From contig NZ_VJXQ01000001.1 of NCBI RefSeq assembly GCF_007655485.1, positions 580,481-640,939 on the forward strand: a stretch of DNA of 60,459 nt, read 5' to 3'. Shown piece by piece: positions 17,524-25,893 of the stretch. The position numbers and the translations under genes were made by a program. The notes under the pieces are model-generated. The model had not been told where the DNA came from. It saw only the letters and a list, made by a program, of their open reading frames with translations, and ran no database searches. Each line of letters starts with the position of its first letter. The first letter of the stretch is position 1. The stretch is from Halobellus captivus. Lineage in GTDB: Archaea > Halobacteriota > Halobacteria > Halobacteriales > Haloferacaceae.

Positions 17524-17872
17524 CGTTGTAGGGTGTACTGTTGTCTACCGTGTAGGGTGTGTCGGTTGTTCGTCGCCGCGTGCCTTCGACGCCGGTCGGC
17601 GATCGAACGTCGGTGCGCGCCCGCCCGGAGGTCGCCAAAGACGGGGGTGCCACTCCCGCCGGTGGCGTCAGGGTGCGCGTTTTTTACCGATGAAAAATGG
17701 GCCACGCGTCGCTGCCTGACGGGGCGTATCCGTCGAAGTCGACGTGGCGCGAGTCACACCCGGAGTTGGACGCTCGTGAATAATATAGGTTTCGTCGTCG
17801 GTTGCGGGCCCTCGATGCGAGAACCGAACGCATGACCGGACATTCATGTACTATGCCGCCCCCAGGGACAGT
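17524..17872. other. Divergent intergenic region between dapA and the NYN gene
   Basis: These 349 bp hold the dap promoter repeats at one end and the NYN promoter at the other (TGTACTATG at about 17847 is a weak TATA candidate). A T-run followed by an A-run at 17680-17697 and AATAATATA near 17779 are the other AT-rich islands. I see no coding frame or structured RNA. Confidence 0.5.
17527..17560 (-). promoter_or_regulatory. Paired direct repeats in the dapA promoter (possible operator)
   Basis: TGTAGGGTGT (ACACCCTACA on the coding strand) occurs at 17527-17536 and 17551-17560, 24 bp apart start to start, between 4 and 37 bp upstream of the dapA start. Two sites on roughly the same DNA face across the expected TATA/start region suit a repressor such as an Lrp/LysM-type protein. 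The regulator is not identified. Confidence 0.4.
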
Positions 17873-18370
17873 ATGACCGAGATTCACCCGAGTCAGCGGG
17901 TGGCGATGCTCGCGGACGCACAGAACCTCTATCACACGGCGCAAAGCCTCTACTCGCGGAATATCGACTACGCGTCGCTTCTCGAGAAGGGCGTCTCCGG
18001 ACGCGAACTCACGCGAGCTATCGCGTACGTCGTACGCGCGGACTCGCCCGACGAGGAGAGTTTCTTCGAGGCGCTCGTCGACATCGGTTTCGAGCCGAAG
18101 ATCAAGGAGATCAAGACGTTCGGCGACGGGTCGAAGAAGGCCGACTGGGACGTCGGGATGAGCCTCGACGCCGTCACGCTGGCGAACCACGTCGACACCG
18201 TCGTCCTCTGCACGGGCGACGGCGACTTTTCCAGACTGTGCTCGCACCTCCGCCACGAGGGCGTCCGCGTCGAGGTGATGGCGTTTAAGGAGTCGACCGC
18301 CGAGGAGTTGATCGACGCCGCCGACACGTTCCTGGATCTCTCGGAGCGACAGGACACGTTCCTGCTGTAG
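17873..18370 (+). CDS. NYN domain (LabA/DUF88-like) putative ribonuclease
   Basis: A 165-residue PIN-like NYN protein. The first acidic residue lies in VAMLADAQNLYHTAQSL, the second cluster in KKADWDVGMSLDA and the third in VVLCTGDGDFSRLCSHLR, the DGDF motif typical of LabA-like NYN proteins. These aspartates would bind Mg2+ for RNA cleavage. The start MTEIHPSQR is chosen over an upstream in-frame ATG because the fold begins just after it. Its RNA target is unknown. It precedes a PUA-domain gene by 49 bp. Confidence 0.85.
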   Translation: MTEIHPSQRVAMLADAQNLYHTAQSLYSRNIDYASLLEKGVSGRELTRAIAYVVRADSPDEESFFEALVDIGFEPKIKEIKTFGDGSKKADWDVGMSLDAVTLANHVDTVVLCTGDGDFSRLCSHLRHEGVRVEVMAFKESTAEELIDAADTFLDLSERQDTFLL

Positions 18371-18419
18371 TCTGTCGCGGACCGCGAACGTCTTGACGCT
18401 CCGCCGGAAACGACGCGGT

Positions 18420-18911
18420 ATGAGCGACGCAGACGGCGAGACGCTGGCGGAGTTGCGCACCATCGCCGACTACCAGTTCGGCGCGGGCGCGGGCGAAGCG
18501 CTGTTCCCGAGCGAGAGCGACGAGTCGCTGACGGTGCACCGCTCGACGAGCGGCCGCCCGCGACAGATCGTCGCACCCGGCGGTCGGATCGTCTCCTACG
18601 GCACCGACGGGCGGTTCACGCTCGGCGTCGCGGGCGGGCGGCGACTCGTCGGCGCGCTCGGGTACCCGGCCGCCCGCGTCGTCGTCGGCGACGAGAGCGA
18701 GCCGTTCGTCCGCGAGGGCAAGAACGCCTTCGCGAAGTTCGTCCGCGACGTCGACCCCGACGTCAGGCCGGGCGACGAAGTCGCGGTCGTCCGCGACGAC
18801 GACACCGTGCTTGCGGTGGGGCGCGCCGAGCTCTCCGCCGACGCGATGGCGGACTTCGAGACGGGGATGGCCGTCCACGTGCGCGACGGTGCGGAACCGG
18901 ACGACGAGTAA
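18420..18911 (+). CDS. PUA domain-containing RNA-binding protein
   Basis: A 163-residue protein with an N-terminal pre-PUA-like helical part (ELRTIADYQFGAGAGEALFP) and a C-terminal PUA domain (ARVVVGDESEPFVREGKNAF, then VRPGDEVAVVRDDDTVLAVG). This arrangement is like the C-terminal half of archaeosine tRNA-guanine transglycosylase but lacks the catalytic barrel. It probably binds tRNA or another structured RNA. It is on the same strand as the NYN gene and converges on psh with 19 bp between stops. Confidence 0.83.
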   Translation: MSDADGETLAELRTIADYQFGAGAGEALFPSESDESLTVHRSTSGRPRQIVAPGGRIVSYGTDGRFTLGVAGGRRLVGALGYPAARVVVGDESEPFVREGKNAFAKFVRDVDPDVRPGDEVAVVRDDDTVLAVGRAELSADAMADFETGMAVHVRDGAEPDDE

Positions 18912-18930
18912 TAGACCCGGTCCGGCCGCC

Positions 18931-19980
18931 TCAGAGGCCCAGCGCTGTCAGGAGTGGGACGTCGCTCACGAGCGCGCCGACGAGGTAGCCACCGATCGCG
19001 CCGCCGTTCAGGAGCGGCAGTCCGGCGTGGGCGCGCCCTTTCAACACCATCCAGAGGAGAACGAACAGCCCGGCGAACGTCCCGACCATCGACGTCAATG
19101 CCGGAAACGTCAGCGCCGGAAGCCAGGCGAGACCGAGTGACGGCGTTAGGTCTGCAGGGAGGAAAAACGCCGCGCTCGCGATCATCACCGTCGGCATCAC
19201 GGCGTCGCCGAGACCGATGAAGAAGGCGTCGCGAACGTCGTCGTCAGTGTCGTTGCCGTCTGCGTCGCCGACGTCGTCTTCGCCGTCAGCGGTGATCACG
19301 TCGCCGTCGTCGCCCTCGATATCGACAGCCACGTCGGCATCGGAATCGGCAGCAACGTCGGCATCGCCGTCCCGACCCGCATCGGAAACCGTCTTCGCGG
19401 CGTCAGTGTCCCGCAGCGAGTACGACAGCGTCGTCGGAACGACGAGTACGACCGGGAGCTTCAGATCCATCACTCCGGAGGCCAGATCGAGCATATGTTC
19501 GGTGCCGTAGACGCTGATCGCGTCGTAGACGGCGAGAACGGAGAGCAGCAGGATGGCGGGAAGCAGCCCAAAACTGATCCCGAACAACCCGGCCGCGCCA
19601 GCGCCCATCAGGACGCCCGCGGCGTCGATGACGTACCACTCGGGATGGATCACGAGCAGCGCGGCCAGGGCGATCGACGCGCCGATCGCCGCCAGCGGCG
19701 GGAGGAACACCGAAAAGACGTACCACGCGATCGACGCGGCCGCGACGACGACGAACGCTCTGACGACCCAGTCGAGGTCGTATTTGAACGCGGCGAGCAT
19801 CCCGGCCGTGGCGACGAGGATCGCGACGATGTAGACGAGGCTGTTCGTCGGATCTGAGGGGTCCTCGACGGTCTGATAGCCCGATTCGTAGAAGGTCGGC
19901 ACGAGCGCCAGCGCACCGAGTTGTACCAGGAGAAACAGCAGGGCGGCGAACCCGACGCCCGCGGCGACGCGTTTTCGCAT
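18931..19980 (-). CDS. psh: Presenilin-type intramembrane aspartyl protease
   Basis: A 349-residue, roughly nine-pass membrane protein of the archaeal presenilin homologue family. The first catalytic aspartate is in LAVYDAISVYG (D153), the second in FFIGLGDAVMP (D259, GxGD motif), and a PAL-like segment LPLLNGG lies at about residue 321. Between the two catalytic helices an unusually Asp-rich loop of about 50 residues (200-250) would face the cytoplasm. Such enzymes cut single-pass peptides within the membrane. Start MRKRVAAGVGF fits a first membrane helix. It lies 77 bp downstream of gar1. Confidence 0.92.
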   Translation of the reverse strand: MRKRVAAGVGFAALLFLLVQLGALALVPTFYESGYQTVEDPSDPTNSLVYIVAILVATAGMLAAFKYDLDWVVRAFVVVAAASIAWYVFSVFLPPLAAIGASIALAALLVIHPEWYVIDAAGVLMGAGAAGLFGISFGLLPAILLLSVLAVYDAISVYGTEHMLDLASGVMDLKLPVVLVVPTTLSYSLRDTDAAKTVSDAGRDGDADVAADSDADVAVDIEGDDGDVITADGEDDVGDADGNDTDDDVRDAFFIGLGDAVMPTVMIASAAFFLPADLTPSLGLAWLPALTFPALTSMVGTFAGLFVLLWMVLKGRAHAGLPLLNGGAIGGYLVGALVSDVPLLTALGL

Positions 19981-20057
19981 AGGAGAGCAATTCGACCGCC
20001 CCACTATGGGGGTTGTGTTTTCCAAGGGAGAGAAACGGGGAACGGTTTCACCGCGTC

Positions 20058-20285
20058 TCACCGCGCGTACAGCCGTTTCCCGACGACCGACGCCGCGCTG
20101 ACGCCTCCCGCGGGCGTGACGGCCACGTACGGGCGCGACACCGGCCCGAACACGTCGACGACGCGGCCGACCGTCGAGAGCGATTCGTCGACGGCTTCCG
20201 CGCCGATTCCGGGATGTTCTGCGTCGTCGCAGCGGACGATAAGGAGGTTCTGCGCCGTCCGCGAGACGGTTCCGAGTCGCTGCAT
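20058..20285 (-). CDS. gar1: H/ACA RNP protein Gar1
   Basis: A 75-residue beta-barrel protein. It starts MQRLGTVSRTAQNLLIVRC and contains VGRVVDVFGPVSRPYVAV, the Gar1/Naf1 core. Gar1 binds Cbf5 in H/ACA ribonucleoproteins that make pseudouridine in rRNA. The Gly-Arg-rich tails of eukaryotic Gar1 are absent, as in archaea. The short start is chosen because the longer frame runs antisense-like through srp19. It sits 2 bp after srp19. Confidence 0.9.
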   Translation of the reverse strand: MQRLGTVSRTAQNLLIVRCDDAEHPGIGAEAVDESLSTVGRVVDVFGPVSRPYVAVTPAGGVSAASVVGKRLYAR

Positions 20286-20287
20286 CG

Positions 20288-20569
20288 TCAGTCCCGAAGG
20301 ATGCCCACGTAGGCGGCGACCGCCTGTACGAGGTCGTTCTTCGTCGAGTCCTCCGCGCCCTTGACGAGCACGCGTCCCCGGGCGTCCCACTCGCGGGGAT
20401 GCGTCACGTCGCGCTCGATGACGGCGTCGTAGCCGATCTGCTGGACGGCCTGCGCGATCTCGTCGACCGTCGGCTCCTCGACGGCCTCCGCAAGCGGGAC
20501 ACGACGACCGTCGTTTCGAGAGACGGACGCGTCGAGGTAGCGCGGCCAGATGACGTTCTCGACAGCCAT
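20288..20569 (-). CDS. srp19: Signal recognition particle protein SRP19
   Basis: A 93-residue SRP19. The opening [20 protein letters not shown] and the helix [16 protein letters not shown] are typical. It binds the tips of helices 6 and 8 of 7S RNA and prepares the SRP54 site. The RNA partner gene is in this same window at about 40.1-40.4 kb. It is the first gene of srp19-gar1-psh, and a TATA box lies 23-31 nt upstream. Confidence 0.93.
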   Translation of the reverse strand: MAVENVIWPRYLDASVSRNDGRRVPLAEAVEEPTVDEIAQAVQQIGYDAVIERDVTHPREWDARGRVLVKGAEDSTKNDLVQAVAAYVGILRD

Positions 20570-20591
20570 ACTCCGACAACCGCATCGCGTC

Positions 20592-20600
20592 CGTAATACG
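20592..20600 (-). promoter_or_regulatory. TATA box of srp19-gar1
   Basis: CGTATTACG on the minus strand lies 23-31 nt before the srp19 start. It is palindromic with its flanks (CCGTAATACGG). Confidence 0.5.
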
Positions 20601-20647
20601 GTTGTGGTCCGATCGTGCCGTCCGCCGGTGCGACGTATGCGACATCC

Positions 20648-20653
20648 TTTATC
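20648..20653 (+). promoter_or_regulatory. TATA box of the M24 peptidase gene
   Basis: TTTATC lies 23-28 nt before the ATG at 20676 and supports this start over the upstream in-frame ones. Confidence 0.55.
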
Positions 20654-20675
20654 CGCCCGCGTCCGATCACCACCT

Positions 20676-21869
20676 ATGGATCCGGACCTCTCCTCGCTCG
20701 ACTCGTTTCTGGCCGACGAAGGGCTGGACGGCTACCTCGTCGACGCCGACAGTGCAGACTCGACGCAGCGGTACCTCTCGGGATTCGACGCACCCGACCC
20801 GTTCGTGACCGTCTACACGCCGGAGACGACGGCGCTTCTCGTCTCGGCGCTGGAGTTCGGCCGCGCGAAGCGGGAGAGCCGCGCCGACGACGTGTCGCGG
20901 CTGGCGGAGTACGACTTCCGTGAACTCGCCGCCGAACACGGGGCGAAGGAAGCGAACGTGCGGGTCGTGGCCGCGTGGCTCGACGATCTCGGCGTCGAGC
21001 GCGTCGCGACCCCCGATCGGTTCCCGCTCGGTCCCGCGGATCGGCTCCGCGAACGCGGCGTCGGCGTCGATCCCGAAACCGAGGACGTCGTGACCCAGAT
21101 CCGCGCGCGAAAGACGCCCGAGGAGATCGAGCACATCCGGACGGCCCAACGCGCCAACGAGGCGGCGATGGACGCCGCGGAGGCGCTCCTTCGCGAGGCG
21201 GAGATCGACGCGGGCGGCGGTCCCGACGGCGGCGACGTGCTCCGCACCGATGCGGGGGTTCTCACGAGCGAGCGCGTCCGCGAGGAGATCGAGGTAACGC
21301 TGCTCCGACACGGCTGTGCGCTCGACGAGACCATCGTCGCCTGCGGGGCCGACGCCGCCGACCCGCACGATCGGGGAAGCGGACCGCTTCGGCCCCGCGA
21401 GTCGATCATCGTCGACATATTCCCGCGCTCGAAGGCGTCGAAGTACCACGCGGATATGACGCGGACGTTCGTGAAGGGAGAACCGAACGACACGCTCGAA
21501 TCGTGGTTCGCCCTGACACACGAGGCGCTCGACGCCGCCGTGGCGGCGATCGAACCCGGCGTGACCGGAGGAGACGTTCACGACGTCGTCTGCGACGTTT
21601 ACGAAGACGCGGGATTGCCGACGCTACGATCGGATCCGCGGGCGGAAACCGGGTTTATCCACTCGACGGGCCACGGCGTCGGTCTCGACGTCCACGAACT
21701 GCCCCGGCTCTCGCCGGACGGCGGCAAGCTGAAACCGGGACACGTCGTGACGGTCGAGCCGGGCCTGTACGACCCCGACGTCGGCGGCGTCCGCATCGAG
21801 GACCTCGTGGTCGTCACCGAAGACGGACACGAGAATCTGACCGAACAGGTCATCGAACTACGGATCTGA
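20676..21869 (+). CDS. M24 family metallopeptidase (Xaa-Pro dipeptidase type)
   Basis: A 397-residue two-domain protein. The N-terminal creatinase-like domain (1-130) is followed by a pita-bread M24 domain starting at [17 protein letters not shown]. Candidate metal ligands are the aspartates in IIVDIFPRS and [10 protein letters not shown], the histidine in [13 protein letters not shown], and glutamates in TVEPGLYDP and RIEDLVVV, so all five positions are filled. This points to a working Xaa-Pro peptidase. It is divergent from srp19. Confidence 0.9.
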   Translation: MDPDLSSLDSFLADEGLDGYLVDADSADSTQRYLSGFDAPDPFVTVYTPETTALLVSALEFGRAKRESRADDVSRLAEYDFRELAAEHGAKEANVRVVAAWLDDLGVERVATPDRFPLGPADRLRERGVGVDPETEDVVTQIRARKTPEEIEHIRTAQRANEAAMDAAEALLREAEIDAGGGPDGGDVLRTDAGVLTSERVREEIEVTLLRHGCALDETIVACGADAADPHDRGSGPLRPRESIIVDIFPRSKASKYHADMTRTFVKGEPNDTLESWFALTHEALDAAVAAIEPGVTGGDVHDVVCDVYEDAGLPTLRSDPRAETGFIHSTGHGVGLDVHELPRLSPDGGKLKPGHVVTVEPGLYDPDVGGVRIEDLVVVTEDGHENLTEQVIELRI

Positions 21870-21906
21870 ATTGGAGAAGTCGACAACAGCGCGGGCGAAC
21901 TGGCGA

Positions 21907-22410
21907 TCAGACTGACGATTCGCCGGGACTTTCAGAGCTGTTCGACTGGCGGTTCTTCTCGTCGCGGTAGGCTTCCAACAGCGATTCGAGCGCCTCAGCG
22001 GTCTTCGGTGTGATAACGCCCGCAGCCTGTCGGACGACGTGCCCGTCCTCGACGAGGAACGCGTAGATCGTCTGTTCGCCGACGATTCCGAGTCGGCGTT
22101 GGAACGCCTGTTTGTCCACCGAGAGTAGGATCGTGTTATCGTGAACGCGCTGTCTGGCGTTCGTCGGCGACATCCCACCGGCGACGCTCGGCGGGAGCAT
22201 CCCGCCGGAGCTACCGACGATGAGTTCGTAGTAGGCGAAGTGGGCGAATTTGCCGCACAACTCCGCGGCGAACTGCCGCCACGAGTTCACGAGTGAGCGT
22301 TGTCGCTGGTGAAAACTCACGACCAATAGCGTCTGCTCTCCGTCGAGGTCGTCGGGCAACGTCAATCGACGCCCGTGCGTGTCTCTCCCAGGGACCGTGG
22401 GAAATTTCAT
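21907..22410 (-). CDS. Thioredoxin-fold, redoxin/ATP10-like protein
   Basis: A 167-residue protein. The pattern [20 protein letters not shown], the [10 protein letters not shown] segment, [20 protein letters not shown] and the closing strand [18 protein letters not shown] match a thioredoxin-like family related to yeast Atp10 and redoxins. There is no CxxC. The only cysteine (AELCGKF) is not at a peroxidatic position, so redox catalysis is doubtful. A TTATAGGG box lies 30-37 nt upstream. No signal peptide is seen. Confidence 0.65.
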   Translation of the reverse strand: MKFPTVPGRDTHGRRLTLPDDLDGEQTLLVVSFHQRQRSLVNSWRQFAAELCGKFAHFAYYELIVGSSGGMLPPSVAGGMSPTNARQRVHDNTILLSVDKQAFQRRLGIVGEQTIYAFLVEDGHVVRQAAGVITPKTAEALESLLEAYRDEKNRQSNSSESPGESSV

Positions 22411-22733
22411 CAGTGTCTGCTGTCCTTACGTGCGTATTGTTATAGGGCAATTAAGCGCGCTTTCGTCCCCATACCGCCCGGGTCCGTCTACCCGGGCGTC
22501 AGCGGAGGGTTCCCCCAGTTCGATCGGCCTATCGGTGTCGTAACGATGCAGATTTCGTTCCCCCAGCAATCATTACTGCGCAATCCGGTTAAACATACGC
22601 TTCTGGGTATCATACTTGATATCTACTGCGGAATCAATATCGTCAATCCACGTGAATTTGAGATGCGAGAGATCGGAACCGACCACCATCGCACCGAACC
22701 CCTTTTGAGTGCGGCGGCGCGTAGTCGGCGGCG
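22411..22733. other. Divergent intergenic region before tyrA
   Basis: It contains the promoter of the redoxin-like gene (near 22440), a strong hairpin at 22475-22498, an AT-richer middle part (22560-22660) and the tyrA box TTTTGAG at 22703-22709. No credible coding frame was found. Base use in the middle is lower in GC than the surroundings. Confidence 0.5.
22475..22498. other. Perfect 9-bp hairpin in the intergenic region
   Basis: CGCCCGGGT and ACCCGGGCG flank a 6-nt loop. No U-run follows on either strand, so it is not a classical terminator. It may be an RNA structure or a protein site. Confidence 0.5.
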
Positions 22734-23486
22734 ATGGAGGTACTCGTCGTCGGGTCCGGCGCGATGGGCCGCTGGACCGGCGAAACGCTCGCGAGGGAGT
22801 TCAGCGTCGCGTTCGCGGACAGGGAACCGTCCGCCGCAGCGAGCGCTGCGGAGGCCGTTGGCGGCCGCTCCGTCGCACTCGACACGACGGAGACGTTCGA
22901 TGCGGTCTGTCTCGCGGTCCCGATCAGCGCCGCAGAGGCGGCGGTCGAAGCTCACGCGGAGCGAGCCTCGCGGGCGATGGTCGACGTGACGGGCGTGATG
23001 GCCGGACCCGTCGAAGCGATGCGGGCGCACCTTCCGGAGCGCGAGCGGGTGAGTCTCCACCCGCTTTTCGCCCCGGAGAACGCCCCCGGCAACGTCGCCG
23101 CGGTCGTCGACGCCGAGGGTCCGGTAACGGGAGCCATACTCGACGCGATCGGCGACGCCGGAAACCACGTTTTCGAGACCGATCCCGAAGAGCACGATTC
23201 GGCGATGGAGACGGTTCAGGCGGGTGCACACACCGCGGTTCTCGCCTACGCGCTCGCGGCCGACAACGTACGAGAGGAGTTCGCGACACCCATCTCGCGG
23301 GTGCTCTCTGACCTCGTCGGAACCGTGACCGAGGGCACCCCGCGCGTCTACCGGGAGATCCAGGAGTCGTTCGAGGGAGCCGACGACGTCGCCGACGCCG
23401 CCCGCCGCATCGCCGACGCCGACGGCGACGCGTTCGAACAGCTGTACGAGGAGGCTGGCGATCGCTATCGCGAGGACCGGTCGTGA
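22734..23486 (+). CDS. tyrA: Prephenate dehydrogenase
   Basis: A 250-residue TyrA. The Rossmann start is MEVLVVGSGAMGRWTGETLA, and the catalytic-site segment is RVSLHPLFAPENAPG with the key histidine. VMAGPVEAM and the helical C-terminal domain follow. It oxidatively decarboxylates prephenate to 4-hydroxyphenylpyruvate for tyrosine synthesis. Length is at the short end because only the core is present, with no chorismate mutase or ACT domain. The stop overlaps the next gene's GTG by 4 bp. Confidence 0.9.
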   Translation: MEVLVVGSGAMGRWTGETLAREFSVAFADREPSAAASAAEAVGGRSVALDTTETFDAVCLAVPISAAEAAVEAHAERASRAMVDVTGVMAGPVEAMRAHLPERERVSLHPLFAPENAPGNVAAVVDAEGPVTGAILDAIGDAGNHVFETDPEEHDSAMETVQAGAHTAVLAYALAADNVREEFATPISRVLSDLVGTVTEGTPRVYREIQESFEGADDVADAARRIADADGDAFEQLYEEAGDRYREDRS

Positions 23487-24937
23487 TCGATCGCGACGCC
23501 GTCCGCGCGAACGCGAAGTACCTGCGCAACGTCCGCCCGGTCGACCCCGAGGAGATCCACGAGTACATCGACGGAACCCCGCACCCCGCGGTCGTCCGCC
23601 AGACGCTCAGGGAAGAGGCGTTCGACCTCCGGCTCCGCGAGCGCGCGGACGGGGCGTTCGTTCCCGCGAGCGAGGAGCCAGCCCCGCGGCCCGGATGGAA
23701 TCCGGAAGCGTTCCCCGAACCATACACGTTCGCCGTTGAGGACCTCCTCGTCGAGCGCTACGGAGCGAACTGGCACCGCGGCGAGAGCGGTGATCGCCTC
23801 CGGGAGACAATCAGACGGTTGAAAGAGGATTACTACCGACAGAACCCCGTCGAGTACGACGAAGTGGCCGCGTCGGGCTACGCGGTCTATCACCTGCCGG
23901 ACTACTACGCCGCGATCGGCTACGTCCTCGACGACCTCGCAGAGCGGGAGTTGCTCCCGCGGACGCTGCGCGTTCTCGACGTCGGCGCGGGCGTGGGAGG
24001 GCCTGCGCTCGGCCTGCACGACTACCTCCCGGACGACGCCCTCGTCGACTACCACGCCGTCGAACCCTCGGCCGCCGCCGACGTTCTCGAACGGGTGCTG
24101 GAGGAGACGGGACGGAATTTCCGGACGACGGTCCACCGCGAGACCGCCGAGGAGTTCGATCCCGACTCGATCGGCGCGGACGCCGACCTCGTCGTCTTCG
24201 CGAACGTGTTGAACGAACTCGACGATCCCGAAGCGGTCGCCGCGCGGTACCTCGATGCGGTCGACGGCGACGGCTCCTTCGTCGCGCTCGCGCCCGCCGA
24301 TCAGAACACGAGTATCGGGCTGCGGACCGTCGAGCGCGCGCTCGTCCCCGCCGACTCGCCCCGTTCGGTCTACTCGCCGACGCTCCGGTTGTGGCCCGGC
24401 GAGGCCCCCAGCGACCGCGGCTGGTCGTTCGACCGGCGGGACGATATCGCGGCCCCGGCGTTCCAGCGACGGCTCGACGAGGCGGGCGAGGCTGTTGCCG
24501 TCGATCGTGATGAGCCGGTAAGCGGCCGCACGCCCGGCGACGGCACGTTCACGAACGAGACGGTGCAGTTCTCCTACGCCATTGTCCGACCGGACGGGAC
24601 GCGTCGCGTCGACGTCCGCGCCGATCCGGATCGCCACGCGAAGATGGCCGAGATGGAGCGACACGTCACCAATCGGATCGACCTTCTGGCGACCAAACTG
24701 AGCCGGAACCTGACCGACGCCGACGACCGCAATCCGCTGTTCAAGGTCAGCGACGGGAGCGAAGCGGTGGAGCACTACGCCGTCTCGACCGTCCGCGACG
24801 GGCTGAACGAGGACCTGCTTCTCGCTGCCTACGGCGACGTCCTCGCCTTCGAGAACGTGCTCTGTCTGTGGAACGACGACGAGCGCGCGTACAACCTCGT
24901 CGTCGACGACGAGACGTTCGTCGACCGCGTGGCTTGA
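23483..24937 (+). CDS. Rsm22-like SAM-dependent methyltransferase
   Basis: A 484-residue protein starting at GTG, overlapping tyrA as GTGA. The N-terminus (about 1-150) is helical and contains LKEDYYRQNPVEYDEVAASG. The SAM site follows, LRVLDVGAGVGGPALGL, with VFANVLNELDDPEAV as a motif IV-like region. This resembles the Rsm22 family linked to the small ribosomal subunit and mitoribosome assembly. The C-terminal third has a conserved-looking segment VLCLWNDDERAYNLVVDD. Ribosome assembly is the likely role, inferred from family only. Confidence 0.82.
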   Translation: MIDRDAVRANAKYLRNVRPVDPEEIHEYIDGTPHPAVVRQTLREEAFDLRLRERADGAFVPASEEPAPRPGWNPEAFPEPYTFAVEDLLVERYGANWHRGESGDRLRETIRRLKEDYYRQNPVEYDEVAASGYAVYHLPDYYAAIGYVLDDLAERELLPRTLRVLDVGAGVGGPALGLHDYLPDDALVDYHAVEPSAAADVLERVLEETGRNFRTTVHRETAEEFDPDSIGADADLVVFANVLNELDDPEAVAARYLDAVDGDGSFVALAPADQNTSIGLRTVERALVPADSPRSVYSPTLRLWPGEAPSDRGWSFDRRDDIAAPAFQRRLDEAGEAVAVDRDEPVSGRTPGDGTFTNETVQFSYAIVRPDGTRRVDVRADPDRHAKMAEMERHVTNRIDLLATKLSRNLTDADDRNPLFKVSDGSEAVEHYAVSTVRDGLNEDLLLAAYGDVLAFENVLCLWNDDERAYNLVVDDETFVDRVA

Positions 24938-24990
24938 CGTTCGACCGCGTTCTTCCACAATCGACCGCGTCCTTCCACAATCGACCGCGT
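24921..24990. repeat. 20-bp-period tandem repeat at the end of the Rsm22-like gene
   Basis: TCGACCGCGT recurs exactly every 20 bp at 24921, 24941, 24961 and 24981. Units three and two also share CTTCCACAA in the spacer. The first copy is coding, the rest lie after the stop at 24937. Confidence 0.85.
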
Positions 24991-25068
24991 CGGTCGAGAC
25001 AGCCCTTCCGAATTGTCGCGCACCCGTCCGAGCGGTACACATTTCTTTCGTCCCACAAAGCACCGCGT

Positions 25069-25875
25069 ATGAGCGACTCCCTCTCGGTTCTCCTGACCAA
25101 CGACGACGGGATCGACGCCGTCGGCCTCCGCGCGCTGTACGAGGAGCTCTCGGCGTTCGCCGACGTGATCGCCATCGCCCCGGACGACGACCAGAGCGCG
25201 GTCGGTCGAAGGCTCTCGAACGAGTTCAGCGTGCGCGAACACGAACTGGGATACGCCGTTGACGGGACCCCCGCAGACTGCGTCGTCGCCGGTCTCGAAT
25301 CGCTCTGCCCCGACGTCGACGCCGTCGTCGCGGGCTGTAACAAGGGCGCGAACCTCGGCGCGTACGTCCTCGGCCGCTCCGGGACCGTGAGCGCGGCCGT
25401 CGAAGCGGCGTTCTTCGACGTCCCGGCCATCGCCGCGTCGCTGTACGTTCCGGGCGGCGGCGACACGCCCTGGCACGAACAGGCGACCGATCCCGCCGAC
25501 TTCCGAAACGCGACGCGAGCGACCTCGTACCTGCTCCGGCACGCGCTCGACGCCGGGGTGTTCGAACGGGCGGAGTATCTGAACGTCAACGCGCCGCTGG
25601 CCGACGAGAGCGGGGACCCCGCACCGATCGAGATCACGACTCCCTCCACGCTCTACGAGATGACCGCCGAACACGACGGTAACGGGACCGTCACGCTGCA
25701 CGATCGCATCTGGGAGCGGATGCGCGCCGATGACCTCCCCGATCCGGCGGGAACGGACCGGCGCGCCGTCGTCGAGGGCCGGGTGTCGGTGTCGCCGCTG
25801 ACCGCGCCGCACACGACGGAACACCACGAGGCGCTCGACGCGCTGGCGGAGACGTATCTCGAAACGTACGCGTAA
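25069..25875 (+). CDS. surE: 5'/3'-nucleotidase SurE
   Basis: A 268-residue SurE-family metal-dependent phosphatase of nucleoside monophosphates. The metal-binding start LLTNDDGIDAVGLRAL is diagnostic. The serine site is in APDDDQSAVGRRLS, and a further asparagine-containing loop is VAGCNKGANLGAYVLGRSGT. The start follows the period-20 repeats by 79 bp. A weak TATA candidate ATTTCTT lies at 25041. No sign of truncation. Confidence 0.93.
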   Translation: MSDSLSVLLTNDDGIDAVGLRALYEELSAFADVIAIAPDDDQSAVGRRLSNEFSVREHELGYAVDGTPADCVVAGLESLCPDVDAVVAGCNKGANLGAYVLGRSGTVSAAVEAAFFDVPAIAASLYVPGGGDTPWHEQATDPADFRNATRATSYLLRHALDAGVFERAEYLNVNAPLADESGDPAPIEITTPSTLYEMTAEHDGNGTVTLHDRIWERMRADDLPDPAGTDRRAVVEGRVSVSPLTAPHTTEHHEALDALAETYLETYA

Positions 25876-25893
25876 GCCCGCAATCCCGAACGC

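Noticed and set aside
17680-17697. T-run and A-run as a terminator of dapA or the NYN gene
   Set aside because: Both flanking genes run away from it, so no gene ends here. It is more likely part of a promoter region.
24921-24990. CRISPR-like regular spacing of repeats
   Set aside because: The period is only 20 bp with 10-nt cores and near-identical spacers, and no cas genes are present. The other repeat blocks are tandem too.
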